DNA from: Paenibacillus sp. HWE-109
GTDB lineage: Bacteria > Bacillota > Bacilli > Paenibacillales > NBRC-103111
Length of the DNA: 64,000 nucleotides
Assembly: GCF_022163125.1 (NCBI RefSeq)
Contig: NZ_CP091881.1
Location: 7,021,001 to 7,085,000 of the forward strand
Reading direction: 5' to 3'
The notes beneath the pieces were generated by a model. It was not told the origin of the DNA and searched no databases. It saw nothing but the letters and a program-made list of their open reading frames with translations. Shown here in pieces: positions 17,316 to 26,070 of the stretch. Numbering within the stretch: position 1 is the stretch's first letter; each line of letters opens with the position of its first letter. A program made the position numbers and the translations under genes.

Positions 17316-19052
17316 CTAAGCCTCCAACGGGTTCACGGCCTCATGCAGCAGCAGCTCCAACTCGGCTGCATAAGCCTTAGCCTGCGCTTCGTCCCAGCCG
17401 AAGCGCTCTGCCAGGTAGGCGCCCACCGGCGCCTTCCACTGCTTGGCCCACGCGATGTTGAAGAAGAGGGCGCCTGTCCGGCGGATGAAGAAATCCGCCG
17501 GCTTCACGACCATCTCGCGCTCCATCGCGTACACGAGCGCAGCGAGCACAGCGGCGGGCATGCCCCGCTGCGCCGCTTCAGCCCGGTGCTGCTCCAGCAG
17601 CTCGAATACGGCATCCACGTTGGAGCCGTAGCGGTGCGCGAGCAGTTCAGCTTCGCTCTGGGTCAGCCCCAGCCGCTGGCCTTGGCTGATCTTGCCCTGC
17701 AAGAACGGCGCCAGCTTCGCGGAGCCGCCCACCTCGCCGCCGGAGATCGGCAGCGTTCGGGTGCGGCTCGCCGGCAGCGCCGCCGAGACCGTGCCCTCCG
17801 CCAGCAGCATGGCGGCGATCTTGTCCACGACCGACTCCGCCATTTTGCGGTAGCCGGTCAACTTCCCTCCGGCCATCGAAATCAGGCCGGACGCTGACAC
17901 GAAGATTTCATCGCGCCGCGAAATCTCAGAAGGGTCTTTGCCCTCTTGATGGATCAGCGGGCGCAGCCCGGTCCAGCTCGATTCGACGTCAGCCTCCGTC
18001 AACCCGAGGGACGGGAACATCTCGTTCGCGGCGCGCAGCACATAAGCGCGGTCCGCGAGCGTGATGCGGGGATTCGCGATATCCCCTTTGTAATTGGTAT
18101 CGGTCGTCCCGATGTACGTTTTGCCGTCTCGCGGAATGGCAAACACCATCCGCCCGTCCGGCGTATCGAAATAAATCGCCTGCCGCAGCGGAAACTTGCT
18201 CTGATCGAACACCAGATGCACCCCTTTGGTCAGGTGCAGCGTCTTGCCTTGCTTGGATTTATCCATCTCGCGCAAGGTGTCCACCCACGGACCTGCGGCA
18301 TTTACAATCTTGCTCGCGTACAGCGAGTAAGACCGCCCGCTCCCTGCTTCTGCCCCCGCTCCACTGCCGCTCATCTGATCCACAACCCGCACGCCAATCA
18401 GCTTCCCATTCTCAACCAGCAGCTCCTCAACCTTAGCATAGTTCACGGCCAAAGCGCCCAATTCGACGGCTTTTTTCATCACTTCAATGGTTAACCTCGC
18501 ATCATCCGTCCGGTATTCCACATAATAACCGCCGCCTTTCAGATCCTTCTTCTTCAGAAGCGGCTCCTGGGAAAGCGTCTGCTCAGGACGAAACATCTTG
18601 CGGCGTTCAGACCTTTTGACACCTGCCAAGAAATCATACACACGCAGTCCAAGGGACGTCGACAACTTCCCGAACGTGCCCCCTTTGTAAAAGGGCAGCA
18701 GCATCCACTCCGGCGTCGTGACGTGAGGACCATTTTCATAAACAATCGCTCGCTCCTTGCCGACTTCCGCCACAACCTTCACATCCAACTGCTTCAAGTA
18801 GCGCAGCCCGCCATGAACTAATTTGGTCGAACGGCTCGATGTCCCGGCAGCGAAGTCCTGCATCTCAATCAGTGCTGTGCGAAGCCCTCTGCTTTGCGCA
18901 TCCAAGGCAATTCCTGCGCCCGTGATACCGCCGCCAATAACGATTAAGTCCAAAGGCTGTTCCGACATAGCCTGCAGCATTTGTGTCCTATTCAACCCGC
19001 TGAATCCGTGTGTTTCCTTCGTTATATGTGTATGGTTCTGTTCCATTGCCAT
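17316..19052 (-). CDS. glpD: Aerobic glycerol-3-phosphate dehydrogenase
   Basis: This FAD enzyme at the membrane oxidises glycerol-3-phosphate to dihydroxyacetone phosphate and passes electrons to the quinone pool. Residues about 35-50 form the FAD dinucleotide-binding site (DLIVIGGGITGAGIALDA). The substrate-site motifs STKLVHGGLRYLKQ, KIVNAAGPWVD and ISMAGGKLTGYRKMAE follow in family order. The 578-residue length is near that of Bacillus GlpD. GAGGAGAG precedes the ATG. It is the last gene of the glpP-glpK-glpD cluster, with its own leader terminator in the 133-base gap after glpK, which implies separate GlpP control. It is very GC-rich at its 3' end. Confidence 0.95.
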   Translation of the reverse strand: MAMEQNHTHITKETHGFSGLNRTQMLQAMSEQPLDLIVIGGGITGAGIALDAQSRGLRTALIEMQDFAAGTSSRSTKLVHGGLRYLKQLDVKVVAEVGKERAIVYENGPHVTTPEWMLLPFYKGGTFGKLSTSLGLRVYDFLAGVKRSERRKMFRPEQTLSQEPLLKKKDLKGGGYYVEYRTDDARLTIEVMKKAVELGALAVNYAKVEELLVENGKLIGVRVVDQMSGSGAGAEAGSGRSYSLYASKIVNAAGPWVDTLREMDKSKQGKTLHLTKGVHLVFDQSKFPLRQAIYFDTPDGRMVFAIPRDGKTYIGTTDTNYKGDIANPRITLADRAYVLRAANEMFPSLGLTEADVESSWTGLRPLIHQEGKDPSEISRRDEIFVSASGLISMAGGKLTGYRKMAESVVDKIAAMLLAEGTVSAALPASRTRTLPISGGEVGGSAKLAPFLQGKISQGQRLGLTQSEAELLAHRYGSNVDAVFELLEQHRAEAAQRGMPAAVLAALVYAMEREMVVKPADFFIRRTGALFFNIAWAKQWKAPVGAYLAERFGWDEAQAKAYAAELELLLHEAVNPLEA

Positions 19053-19080
19053 CTCAATCTCTCCTCGCGTTTATCAAAAT

Positions 19081-19135
19081 AAAAAAGCCACAACACACCT
19101 AACACGTTCACACGTGTAGGCCGCTATGGCTTCTC
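19081..19135 (-). promoter_or_regulatory. Leader terminator of glpD, probable GlpP antitermination target
   Basis: On the minus strand the leader reads GGAGACTAG, then a hairpin AAGCCA...TGGCTT with an inner CCTACACG/CGTGTTAGG stem, then a T run. It lies just upstream of the glpD ribosome binding site. A terminator between promoter and start codon is the arrangement read through by GlpP with glycerol-3-phosphate in Bacillus. The glpP leader shares the GGAGACT start. Confidence 0.78.
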
Positions 19136-19185
19136 CTAGTCTCCAACCGAATATTAACTTGTTATAAGTATATCATTGCTATTGA

Positions 19186-20694
19186 TTATTTGAAAGCCAT
19201 TGCGGCATTTACTGCTTTTTTCCAACCGCTGTATAACTTCACTTGCTGTTCCTTAGCCATCGATTGGTCGAAAGCCTGATCCACCTGCCACTGCGCAGCA
19301 ATCTCCGCCTGATCCTGCCAAAAACCGACCGCCAAACCCGCCAGGAAGGCTGCGCCAAGCGCCGTTGTCTCACTAATCACAGGACGCTCCACCGTAACGC
19401 CCAGCATATCGCTCTGGAACTGCATGAGGAAGTCGTTCTTCACAGCACCACCATCGACACGCAGCTTGGTCAACTGAATGCCGGAATCGTCTTCCATCGC
19501 CTGAAGCACATCCTTCGTTTGGTAAGCGAGGGATTCGAGCGTTGCGCGAATGAAATGTTCTTTGGAAGTGCCGCGCGTTAATCCAAAAATAGCTCCCCGA
19601 ACATCGCTGTCCCAATAAGGAGTACCTAGCCCAACGAAAGCAGGCACGACGTATACACCATCTGTTGAAGCCACCCGCTTCGCATAGTCTTCCGTATCCT
19701 TGGCCGATTTAATCATCCGCAGCCCGTCACGCAGCCACTGAATCGCCGATCCTGCCACGAAAATACTGCCTTCCAGCGCATACTCGACCTTGCCCCCGAG
19801 TCCCCAAGCAATCGTCGTCAAAAGCCCGCTGCGCGAAGGTATCGCGTGATTGCCCGTGTTCATCAGCATGAAGCAGCCTGTGCCATAGGTATTCTTGGCC
19901 ATCCCTTTTTCGAAGCACGCTTGCCCGAACAAAGCAGCCTGCTGATCTCCTGCCGCACCAGCAATCGGAATCGCTGACCCGAAGAAGAGGCTTTCTTGCG
20001 TATAGCCATATATCTCAGACGACGAACGAACTTCCGGGAGCATCCCAGCCGGAATGTCCAGATGACCAAGCAGCTCCTCATCCCATTTCAACTCATGAAT
20101 ATTGTAGATGAGCGTACGCGAAGCGTTTGAATAATCCGTCACGTGCGCTTTGCCGCCTGTCAATTTCCAAATCAGCCACGTATCCATTGTGCCAAAGAGT
20201 AGCTCTCCACGCGATGCCTTCTCTCGTGCACCCTCGACATGATCCAAAATCCATTTGATTTTGGTCGCTGAGAAGTAAGCGTCGATCAACAGTCCTGTGC
20301 GTTCCCGGAACAAGTCGCTTAGCCCCTGAGCCTTCAACGTTTCGCAAATATCAGCGGTTTGACGAGACTGCCAAACAATCGCATGATACACAGGCATGCC
20401 CGTGTGGCGATCCCAAACAACCGCCGTTTCGCGCTGGTTCGTGATACCAATTCCTGCAATTGCCGCAGGCTGTACACCGGATTCGGATAAAACAGCTGCC
20501 ATGACCCCCTGAATAGAAAGCCAGATTTCATTGGCATCATGCTCCACCCAGCCTGGCTTTGGAAAATGCTGCTTAAATTCCTGCTGCGCGGTATGCACAA
20601 TATGCCCTTTTTGATCAAAAAGGATAGCTCTAGAGCTCGTAGTTCCCTGGTCGAGGGAAAGTATATAAGAGGGATTCTTCCCTGTCGCTGTCAT
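19186..20694 (-). CDS. glpK: Glycerol kinase
   Basis: The enzyme phosphorylates glycerol with ATP to glycerol-3-phosphate. The 502-residue length is typical. The FGGY-kinase signatures are clear: the phosphate-binding SLDQGTTSSRAILF at the N-terminus, NQRETAVVWDR, GAAGDQQAALFGQACF, and the C-terminal LRVDGGAVKNDFLMQFQSD. The second ATG (MTATGKN) is chosen because GGAGG lies 8 bases before it; the first ATG is too close to that box. The gene follows glpP by 18 bases, so they share a transcript. No glpF facilitator gene is present in this cluster. Confidence 0.95.
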   Translation of the reverse strand: MTATGKNPSYILSLDQGTTSSRAILFDQKGHIVHTAQQEFKQHFPKPGWVEHDANEIWLSIQGVMAAVLSESGVQPAAIAGIGITNQRETAVVWDRHTGMPVYHAIVWQSRQTADICETLKAQGLSDLFRERTGLLIDAYFSATKIKWILDHVEGAREKASRGELLFGTMDTWLIWKLTGGKAHVTDYSNASRTLIYNIHELKWDEELLGHLDIPAGMLPEVRSSSEIYGYTQESLFFGSAIPIAGAAGDQQAALFGQACFEKGMAKNTYGTGCFMLMNTGNHAIPSRSGLLTTIAWGLGGKVEYALEGSIFVAGSAIQWLRDGLRMIKSAKDTEDYAKRVASTDGVYVVPAFVGLGTPYWDSDVRGAIFGLTRGTSKEHFIRATLESLAYQTKDVLQAMEDDSGIQLTKLRVDGGAVKNDFLMQFQSDMLGVTVERPVISETTALGAAFLAGLAVGFWQDQAEIAAQWQVDQAFDQSMAKEQQVKLYSGWKKAVNAAMAFK

Positions 20695-20712
20695 GTTCAT
20701 GCCTCCAATTGT

Positions 20713-21276
20713 TCAAGATCGCTTGTGATAGTGCTCCCACAATTCCGTTTGTGACGTAGTCACAGCAGTCGCCCCTGCTCCTAGCGCCAGCTCCACATCC
20801 TCGACAGACCGAATGAGGCCTCCTGCAAAAATAGGAATCCCCGCTCGCTCCTTCACTTCCCGAATGATATGCGGAATCACACCGGGCAGCACCTCTATAT
20901 AATCAGGCTGCGTTCTCTCGAGAAGGGTGTAGCTTTTGTCCAAAGCACTGCTGTCTAGCAGAAAAAGCCGCTGAATAGCAATCAGACCATTCTGTTTGGT
21001 CTTCGTGATCACATTCCCCCGCGTCGAGATAATGCCGGCAGGGCGAATGCTTTGACATAAAAATTCAGCGGCGTACTCATCATTCTTGAGTCCTTCGATC
21101 AAGTCCGCATGCAGCAGCAGCTTCTTCCCGTTCGCACGGCCCAAATCGACAATATTCTTCAATTGCCCGATGTGGCTATCGAGCAGCACAATATAAGTAA
21201 AAGACGACTTGAGGAGCTTCTCCAAATCCTTCATTTTCTTGATCGCTGGTAAAATGCGCTGTGTTTCTAATGACAT
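20713..21276 (-). CDS. glpP: Glycerol-3-phosphate-responsive antiterminator
   Basis: GlpP binds glycerol-3-phosphate and the leader RNA of glp genes, prevents termination, and stabilises the mRNA. The 187-residue protein has the family's TIM-barrel phosphate site near the C-terminus (IPIFAGGLIRSVEDVELALG, then GATAVTTSQTELW), and the RNA-binding-family features HADLIEGLKNDEYAAEFLC and PAGIISTRGNVITKTKQ. The start at 21276 has AAGGAGG seven bases upstream; the longer reading frame starts inside the leader hairpin. The gene is first in glpP-glpK and is itself preceded by a leader terminator, which suggests autogenous control. Confidence 0.94.
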   Translation of the reverse strand: MSLETQRILPAIKKMKDLEKLLKSSFTYIVLLDSHIGQLKNIVDLGRANGKKLLLHADLIEGLKNDEYAAEFLCQSIRPAGIISTRGNVITKTKQNGLIAIQRLFLLDSSALDKSYTLLERTQPDYIEVLPGVIPHIIREVKERAGIPIFAGGLIRSVEDVELALGAGATAVTTSQTELWEHYHKRS

Positions 21277-21295
21277 GGCCCTCGCCTCCTTCAAA

Positions 21296-21356
21296 ACAAT
21301 AAAAAACTCACCAAGAAGTGCCAATTATATGCAATTGGCGTTTCTTAGTGAGTCTC
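21296..21356 (-). promoter_or_regulatory. Leader terminator of glpP-glpK, probable GlpP target
   Basis: On the minus strand GGGAGACTCACTAAGAA pairs with TTCTTGGTGAGT around an inner GCCAATT...AATTGGC stem, followed by TTTTTTATTG and then the glpP ribosome binding site. The hairpin-plus-T-run lies ahead of the start codon, so it must be read through for expression. The layout mirrors the glpD leader. Confidence 0.8.
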
Positions 21357-21435
21357 CCGATCTCCGTCACAGTATATTAACTTACCCTCATTGTACTGAG
21401 GGGGGTGCCTGCTGTCAATGCACAAGATGACCCTT

Positions 21436-23412
21436 TTATGTCGACAGCGCTTTGCGTACTGCCAGAATATACTTGGACTGATCGAGTGGATTCACGCCCC
21501 GCCTCCTGCGCTCGGCCTGTGCATCGGGCGGACTCGGCTGATATCCTCCGAAGGATGACGTTATCACGCCTCGGCCGCCAGACATGGCGCTGAGCTTCAC
21601 CGGATAGTCCAAAGATGTGGCCACAGGCAGCTTGCCTTCCACGACGAATCGGTCGCCGCTAATCTGCGGTGGATCGAAGATCGCACGCATCTGCACCAGA
21701 TCGCTGAGCACCTTGCCGCCGTAGACTTCGGGTACGGTAATGCGCACTTGCAGCATGGGCTCAAGCAGCTTCGTGCCTGTCTGGGCGAGACCTTGCATTA
21801 GACCCATCGGCGTCGCGACAGCGAAGTCGAGCGGATGGGTGTGCCACACATGGTGCTCACCATATGTGAGCGTGACTTTCACGTCGGTCACTTCCCAACC
21901 GAGCAGACCTTGCTGGAGCGCCTCCGGCACGCGGCGCTCTACTTCATTCTGGTACTGCACGAGCAGCTGCTCGCCGCGTACCAGTGATTGATAGACGAGC
22001 CCGCTTCCCGGTTCACCGGGCTCGATGTGAAAGCGCAAGATCGCCCAACACGGCTTGGGCATCGTATAGGCGATGAAGCCTTCGCCAGATTGCGAAGGCG
22101 TTTCTTTGTAAATCACGGAAGGCTGATCGAATCTAGCCTGCAGTCCGAATCTGGAAGCGAGCAGACTGGTCAGGATCTCCAGCTGAATTGCGCCCATCAC
22201 CTTCACGTGGAGCTCCCGCTCCTCTTGGAGCCACTGCAAGTCAAGCAGCGGATCTTCATCCGTCAGCTCCTGCAGTGCAGCCACTAGCCCAGGATACTGC
22301 GCATCATTCTCCGCATGCACCTGTACCGTCAACAGCGGTACTGCCAATCGGGGAGCAGGCGGGACAGCGTCCGGCCGGCCCAGGACGTCGCCGATTCGCA
22401 CCTGCGTCAAACCGCAGACGGCGGCGATGTCGCCCGCCCCCACGAAACCAATATCCTCGGCGCGACGGCCGTCGATTCTGCGGATCTGGGTCACCTTCTC
22501 CTCCACGCCTCGCGTGTTGTTGAAGACGGTGTCCCGGTTGCGGATCGCCCCCTCATAGACGCGGACGTAAGCCATGCGCCCCATGGTCTTGTCCCGCTCG
22601 ACCTTGAACACCACGGCCGAAAGCGGCTGCTCCGCGCTGCCGCTCGGCCCGGGCAAGTAATCGAGGATGGCTTCCAGCAGTTCCTCGATCCCAATCCCTT
22701 TGCTGGAGGCCCCCACCAGCAAAGGATAAGCCAGCCCCTGCCGCGCATAATGCTGCAGGGTTGATTTCACTTGGCGTGCCGGGATGGGCACGCCTTCGAT
22801 ATAGCTCGCCAGCAGCGGCTCGTCGAGCTCGGAGAGCTTCTCGACCGCTGCAGCGAGGTCGAGATCCAGCACGTTCTCCGCACCGCGGAACGTGTCTTCT
22901 ATACCGAGCGGCGCATGAATCGGCACCGCCATCGGTGTAAGCTGCTTATGAATCTCCTCCAGTACGCGTGCCAGATCCGCGCCAACGCGGTCCATTTTAT
23001 TCACATACAGCAAGGTTGGAATCTGCAGCGACTTGAGCGCATGCCAAATCATCTCCGTTTGCGATTGCACACCCTCCACCGCTGACACGATCAGAATGGC
23101 TCCGTCCATCACCCGCAGAGCGCGCTCCACCTCTGACAGGAAATCCACATGCCCCGGCGTATCGACCAGATTAATCAACGTATCCTTCCACGAAAAAGCC
23201 GTCGTCGCGCTGCGCACCGAGATCCCCCGCTCCCGCTCCACGTCCATAGAATCCGTCTGCGCGGTCCCGCTATCTACACTGCCCAAGGCCCGAATCCGCC
23301 CGCTATGATATAGCAGATGCTCCGTTGTCGTTGTTTTCCCCGCGTCGACATGAGCAAAAATCCCCACATTCCTTCGCGAAACCGATAATTGCTTACTCTT
23401 ATCGTCCATCAT
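21436..23412 (-). CDS. EF-G-like GTPase of the tetracycline ribosomal-protection family (divergent Tet(M)-like)
   Basis: The 658-residue protein follows the Tet(M)/Tet(O) order rather than that of EF-G. GTPase motifs: AHVDAGKTTTTEHLL (G1), ERGISVRSATTAF (G2), LVDTPGHVDFLSEV (G3), YVNKMDR (G4). Then come EF-G-like domains II-V and a C-terminal tail ending YILAVRKALST, similar in place to the Tet(M) tail. In Tet(M) a domain IV loop of the type YSPVSTPADF reaches the drug site; here the equivalent is HVWHTHPLDF, so activity against tetracycline is uncertain. Such chromosomal homologues occur in environmental Bacillota. It is monocistronic. A ribosome-rescue or intrinsic-resistance role is possible. 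Confidence 0.85.
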   Translation of the reverse strand: MMDDKSKQLSVSRRNVGIFAHVDAGKTTTTEHLLYHSGRIRALGSVDSGTAQTDSMDVERERGISVRSATTAFSWKDTLINLVDTPGHVDFLSEVERALRVMDGAILIVSAVEGVQSQTEMIWHALKSLQIPTLLYVNKMDRVGADLARVLEEIHKQLTPMAVPIHAPLGIEDTFRGAENVLDLDLAAAVEKLSELDEPLLASYIEGVPIPARQVKSTLQHYARQGLAYPLLVGASSKGIGIEELLEAILDYLPGPSGSAEQPLSAVVFKVERDKTMGRMAYVRVYEGAIRNRDTVFNNTRGVEEKVTQIRRIDGRRAEDIGFVGAGDIAAVCGLTQVRIGDVLGRPDAVPPAPRLAVPLLTVQVHAENDAQYPGLVAALQELTDEDPLLDLQWLQEERELHVKVMGAIQLEILTSLLASRFGLQARFDQPSVIYKETPSQSGEGFIAYTMPKPCWAILRFHIEPGEPGSGLVYQSLVRGEQLLVQYQNEVERRVPEALQQGLLGWEVTDVKVTLTYGEHHVWHTHPLDFAVATPMGLMQGLAQTGTKLLEPMLQVRITVPEVYGGKVLSDLVQMRAIFDPPQISGDRFVVEGKLPVATSLDYPVKLSAMSGGRGVITSSFGGYQPSPPDAQAERRRRGVNPLDQSKYILAVRKALST

Positions 23413-23567
23413 CCCAATGCTCTGCTCCTTCTACCTCTCAGCCTTATCCTCCTATTATACTAAAAGCGCATTCAAAACGATAAACCTGCTACTCTCCAAA
23501 ATGCGCAACCTATAATTACAGCTGTCGTATGTACTTCTAACTAAATCAATATGGAGGTAAGCACCTT

Positions 23568-24263
23568 ATGGATCATCCCGCTTCCGAACCATCCCTCTCG
23601 CCTGAAGCTCCCATTCTGCTTCATAATGAGCATCCGGCTATCCTTGCGCTTAGCCAAGCCGATCCCAAGCTAGCTCAGCTTATCAGGCTCGTTGGTGAAT
23701 TAACACTAATGCCCAGTTCCCATCCGTTTGAATCGTTAGCGATGTCGATTATTTCCCAGCAATTATCAGCCAAGGCAGCTGCGACGATAAAATCAAGAGT
23801 CAAACATCTCATACCGGACTTCACGCCCGAAACCGTTCTGGCTGCTGACGAAGCTGCGATCCGCGCTTGCGGCGTATCTGCCCCCAAGATCCGCTATATC
23901 CGCGATCTGAGCAGTAAAATTACAGCAGGCGAGGTGCTTTTGGATAGCCTCTATGAACTGGACAATGCCGAGCTGCTGAAACAGCTTACGAGTGTCAAAG
24001 GCATCGGCATCTGGACCGCCGAAATGTTCTTGATCTTCGCCTTGGGCCGCCCCGATGTCATGTCCTTGGGCGACGCCGGGCTTCAGCGCGCAGCCCGCTG
24101 GCTGCACCAACTGGGAGAACGCGAGGACGGCAACTATTTAGGCCAAATTGCTCCTGTCTGGGCACCCTACCGCAGTTATGCCTCCCTCTACCTGTGGCGC
24201 GCTGTTGATTTGGGCTTCGTTGCTTCCGGCCAGCGGGTGGAAGATTGCGTGAGCTTATCTTAA
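23568..24263 (+). CDS. DNA-3-methyladenine glycosylase II-like (AlkA, HhH-GPD family)
   Basis: This base-excision repair enzyme removes alkylated purines. The 231-residue length fits the compact Bacillus-type AlkA. Residues about 60-75 carry FESLAMSIISQQLSAKAA. The helix-hairpin-helix LTSVKGIGIWTAEMFLIFAL spans about 140-160 and is followed by the Gly/Pro-Asp loop GRPDVMSLGDAGLQRAARW, in which Asp of LGDAGL is the expected catalytic residue. GGAGGTAA precedes the ATG. The gene is monocistronic and divergent from the Tet-like gene. Damage induction is likely from the family, but no regulatory site is seen. Confidence 0.92.
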   Translation: MDHPASEPSLSPEAPILLHNEHPAILALSQADPKLAQLIRLVGELTLMPSSHPFESLAMSIISQQLSAKAAATIKSRVKHLIPDFTPETVLAADEAAIRACGVSAPKIRYIRDLSSKITAGEVLLDSLYELDNAELLKQLTSVKGIGIWTAEMFLIFALGRPDVMSLGDAGLQRAARWLHQLGEREDGNYLGQIAPVWAPYRSYASLYLWRAVDLGFVASGQRVEDCVSLS

Positions 24264-24328
24264 TCTGTTGGTGAATATTCGTAGCATTTTCCTTGCTAGT
24301 GAAAGCAGTACACCTCATATAAGATCAT

Positions 24329-24520
24329 ATAAGAGCCTTTGAAAGCTCCTATTCATGCAAATTCTCTATTTTCAACCTATTTAGAAGCCTCCAGAGACTC
24401 CTATCCCGGGAAAAGGTGAGTTTTGACAAGTCACTTCTGTAAATAAAGGCCCTTAGGGTCTTCTATTTGCCTTGAGCGGCTGCTTTTCTAGGGAATAGAA
24501 GCTCTCAGAGACTCCTATTC
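24329..24520. repeat. Four spaced hairpin-like units in a 328-bp gene-free stretch
   Basis: The intergenic stretch 24264-24591 holds four related ~26-base units at about 24329, 24380, 24442 and 24494, spaced 51-62 bases apart. Examples are AAGAGCCTTTGAAAGCTCCT, AGAAGCCTCCAGAGACTCCT and AGAAGCTCTCAGAGACTCCT; the third unit, AAAGGCCCTTAGGGTCTTCT, is more divergent. Each is a short imperfect palindrome with ATAG/CTAT edges. There is no ORF. The last part (from about 24521) has AAAAAAGACAGCC, probably part of a terminator for the TetR operon. Confidence 0.65.
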
Positions 24521-24591
24521 TCAAATAAAAAAGACAGCCACAGATTGCTCCGCGCTGCCTATCCGACTCACTCATCTACGATCTCACCTGT

Positions 24592-25158
24592 TCAACTTGT
24601 AACCGACAATCCCCTCAAGTAAGTCGTTAAGAGCCTCCTCAAGCTCTCATCGCGCTCCAACCCCATACGGAAGCCATTCTTCATCTCCAGGGATGAGAAG
24701 CCATGCACGATGCTGCGGAATCCGCGCACAACATGCAAAGCATCCTCCTCGCTCAATGAATAGGACGCCAGAAGTCGAAGAATAAACATCACCACTTGCG
24801 TGCCTGCTTCCTTGACTTGCGGATCTTCTAAATCAGGCAGCGCCGCCATAGCATCATATAAACCCGGTTGATTTCGGGCAAAATTCACATAAGCGAAGCC
24901 AGCTGCCAGCAGTGCCTCTTCCCCCGATTTGCCGATCACAGCATCGACCATCGCCGCCTTGATATCTTGTAAACTCCGCTGCGACATCAATCTCCTGAGA
25001 TCCGGCAGTCCTTTAATATGGTTGTAAAGTGAGGGTGTCTTCACATTCAATTTGGCGGCTAATGCAGCTAAAGTCACTTGCTCGATCCCCTGCACGTCAG
25101 CAATTTCAATTGCTGCTTGAAGCACAGTTTCCGTATCTAATCCTTGTCGAACGGCCAT
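24592..25158 (-). CDS. TetR-family transcriptional regulator with WHG (TetR_C_33) C-terminal domain
   Basis: The first ~50 residues form the TetR helix-turn-helix (VLQAAIEIADVQGIEQVTLA, then LAAKLNVKTPSLYNHIKGLP). The C-terminal domain contains GFAYVNFARNQPGLYDAMAAL and VVRGFRSIVHGFSSLEMKNGF, the pattern of the WHG-type ligand domain. GGGGGAG precedes the ATG. It follows the metallo-beta-lactamase-fold gene by 15 bases in the same operon, so it probably represses its own operon and responds to the hydrolase's substrate. The palindrome at 25931-25950 is the likely operator. Confidence 0.9.
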   Translation of the reverse strand: MAVRQGLDTETVLQAAIEIADVQGIEQVTLAALAAKLNVKTPSLYNHIKGLPDLRRLMSQRSLQDIKAAMVDAVIGKSGEEALLAAGFAYVNFARNQPGLYDAMAALPDLEDPQVKEAGTQVVMFILRLLASYSLSEEDALHVVRGFRSIVHGFSSLEMKNGFRMGLERDESLRRLLTTYLRGLSVTS

Positions 25159-25173
25159 GCTGCTCCCCCATCT

Positions 25174-25905
25174 CTAAATGCTTGCGATTTCGATTTGAAA
25201 ATTCTTCGACGCTTCATCCACAGCCTTATCCAACAACGCTTGCGGCTGCACGATCATCTGACCATGACCTACGGCTATCAGGCTTGGTTTCAAGGCCCGC
25301 AGTTTAACTGCGCTTGCCAGTGACACTTCTTTACTCCAAGTTGCCATGGCCGGGAACGGAAACCAGAATTTCACCACACCGGATACAGCAAATCCGCCGC
25401 GCACTTGAAACGCGTCGCCCGCAATCAACGCACGGCTGCGTATATCCAAGAATGCCATCATTCCCGGTGTATGTCCAGGCGCCGCTACCGCTTGCAAAGA
25501 ACCAACCCTATCGCCATCTTCCAAATAAACATCCGGTTTCGTTTGGATCGCTCCGGGTTTAGGCACGGCCCCTTTGATCGGCTGGTTAGGCTCGCCAGCT
25601 TCCAGCTCTTGATTCCCGGCCAGCAGCTTTCCATCTCGGCGAGAGATATGCACGATGGCCTGTGGCAGCGCCTTTTTCAAACCATCCAGTGCGCCGATGT
25701 GATCCCCATGAGCGTGAGTCAGAACAATGCGGGTAATGGGTTTCCCTATCTTGGAAGCAGCTTCCAGAATGCCTTTGACACTGAATGGCATCGCCGCATC
25801 AACCAAAGTTAGCTCTTCTTCTTCCTCGACCAAATAACAATTAACGGGGAATACGTTTGGCATAAAAGCAACTTGATAGACCTGACCGATTTGCGTGATT
25901 TTCAT
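25174..25905 (-). CDS. Metallo-beta-lactamase-fold hydrolase
   Basis: The 243-residue protein carries the HxHxDH metal motif in IVLTHAHGDHIGALDGLKK near residues 65-72, the second His in VAAPGHTPGMMAFLD, the bridging Asp in LIAGDAFQVRGG, and the last His in LIAVGHGQMIV. It is a cytoplasmic glyoxalase-II-like or lactonase-like hydrolase; a signal peptide is absent, so it is not a secreted beta-lactamase. AGGAGG precedes the ATG. It is the first gene of an operon with a TetR regulator, behind a palindromic operator. The natural substrate is unknown. Confidence 0.9.
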   Translation of the reverse strand: MKITQIGQVYQVAFMPNVFPVNCYLVEEEEELTLVDAAMPFSVKGILEAASKIGKPITRIVLTHAHGDHIGALDGLKKALPQAIVHISRRDGKLLAGNQELEAGEPNQPIKGAVPKPGAIQTKPDVYLEDGDRVGSLQAVAAPGHTPGMMAFLDIRSRALIAGDAFQVRGGFAVSGVVKFWFPFPAMATWSKEVSLASAVKLRALKPSLIAVGHGQMIVQPQALLDKAVDEASKNFQIEIASI

Positions 25906-25930
25906 AATAACGCCTCCTGATTACTATTTA

Positions 25931-25950
25931 TATTAGTATAATAACTAATA
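25931..25950. promoter_or_regulatory. Palindromic operator candidate of the hydrolase-tetR operon
   Basis: TATTAGT-N6-ACTAATA is a perfect inverted repeat with 7-bp arms, 26 bases upstream of the hydrolase start codon. A further half site, ATTAGT, follows at about 25953. The size and position fit a TetR-type operator. Binding is inferred. Confidence 0.65.
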
Positions 25951-26070
25951 ACATTAGTTTAGTCAATGGGCAGTTATGCATTTATCGCTTTTGGCCTCCC
26001 TATGTTAAAATAATCCTCATACTTTGTTGTACAGCCAGAAGATCACACTTGATAAAGCGAGGGAATCCAC

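Noticed and set aside
17343..18494. Long plus-strand open frames opposite glpD
   Set aside because: They lie antisense to a certain gene with GC-rich third positions, have no ribosome binding site and show low-complexity, frame-shadow composition.
19186..21276. A glpF gene in the glycerol operon
   Set aside because: glpP runs directly into glpK with 18 bases between them and no aquaporin-like frame occurs on either strand.
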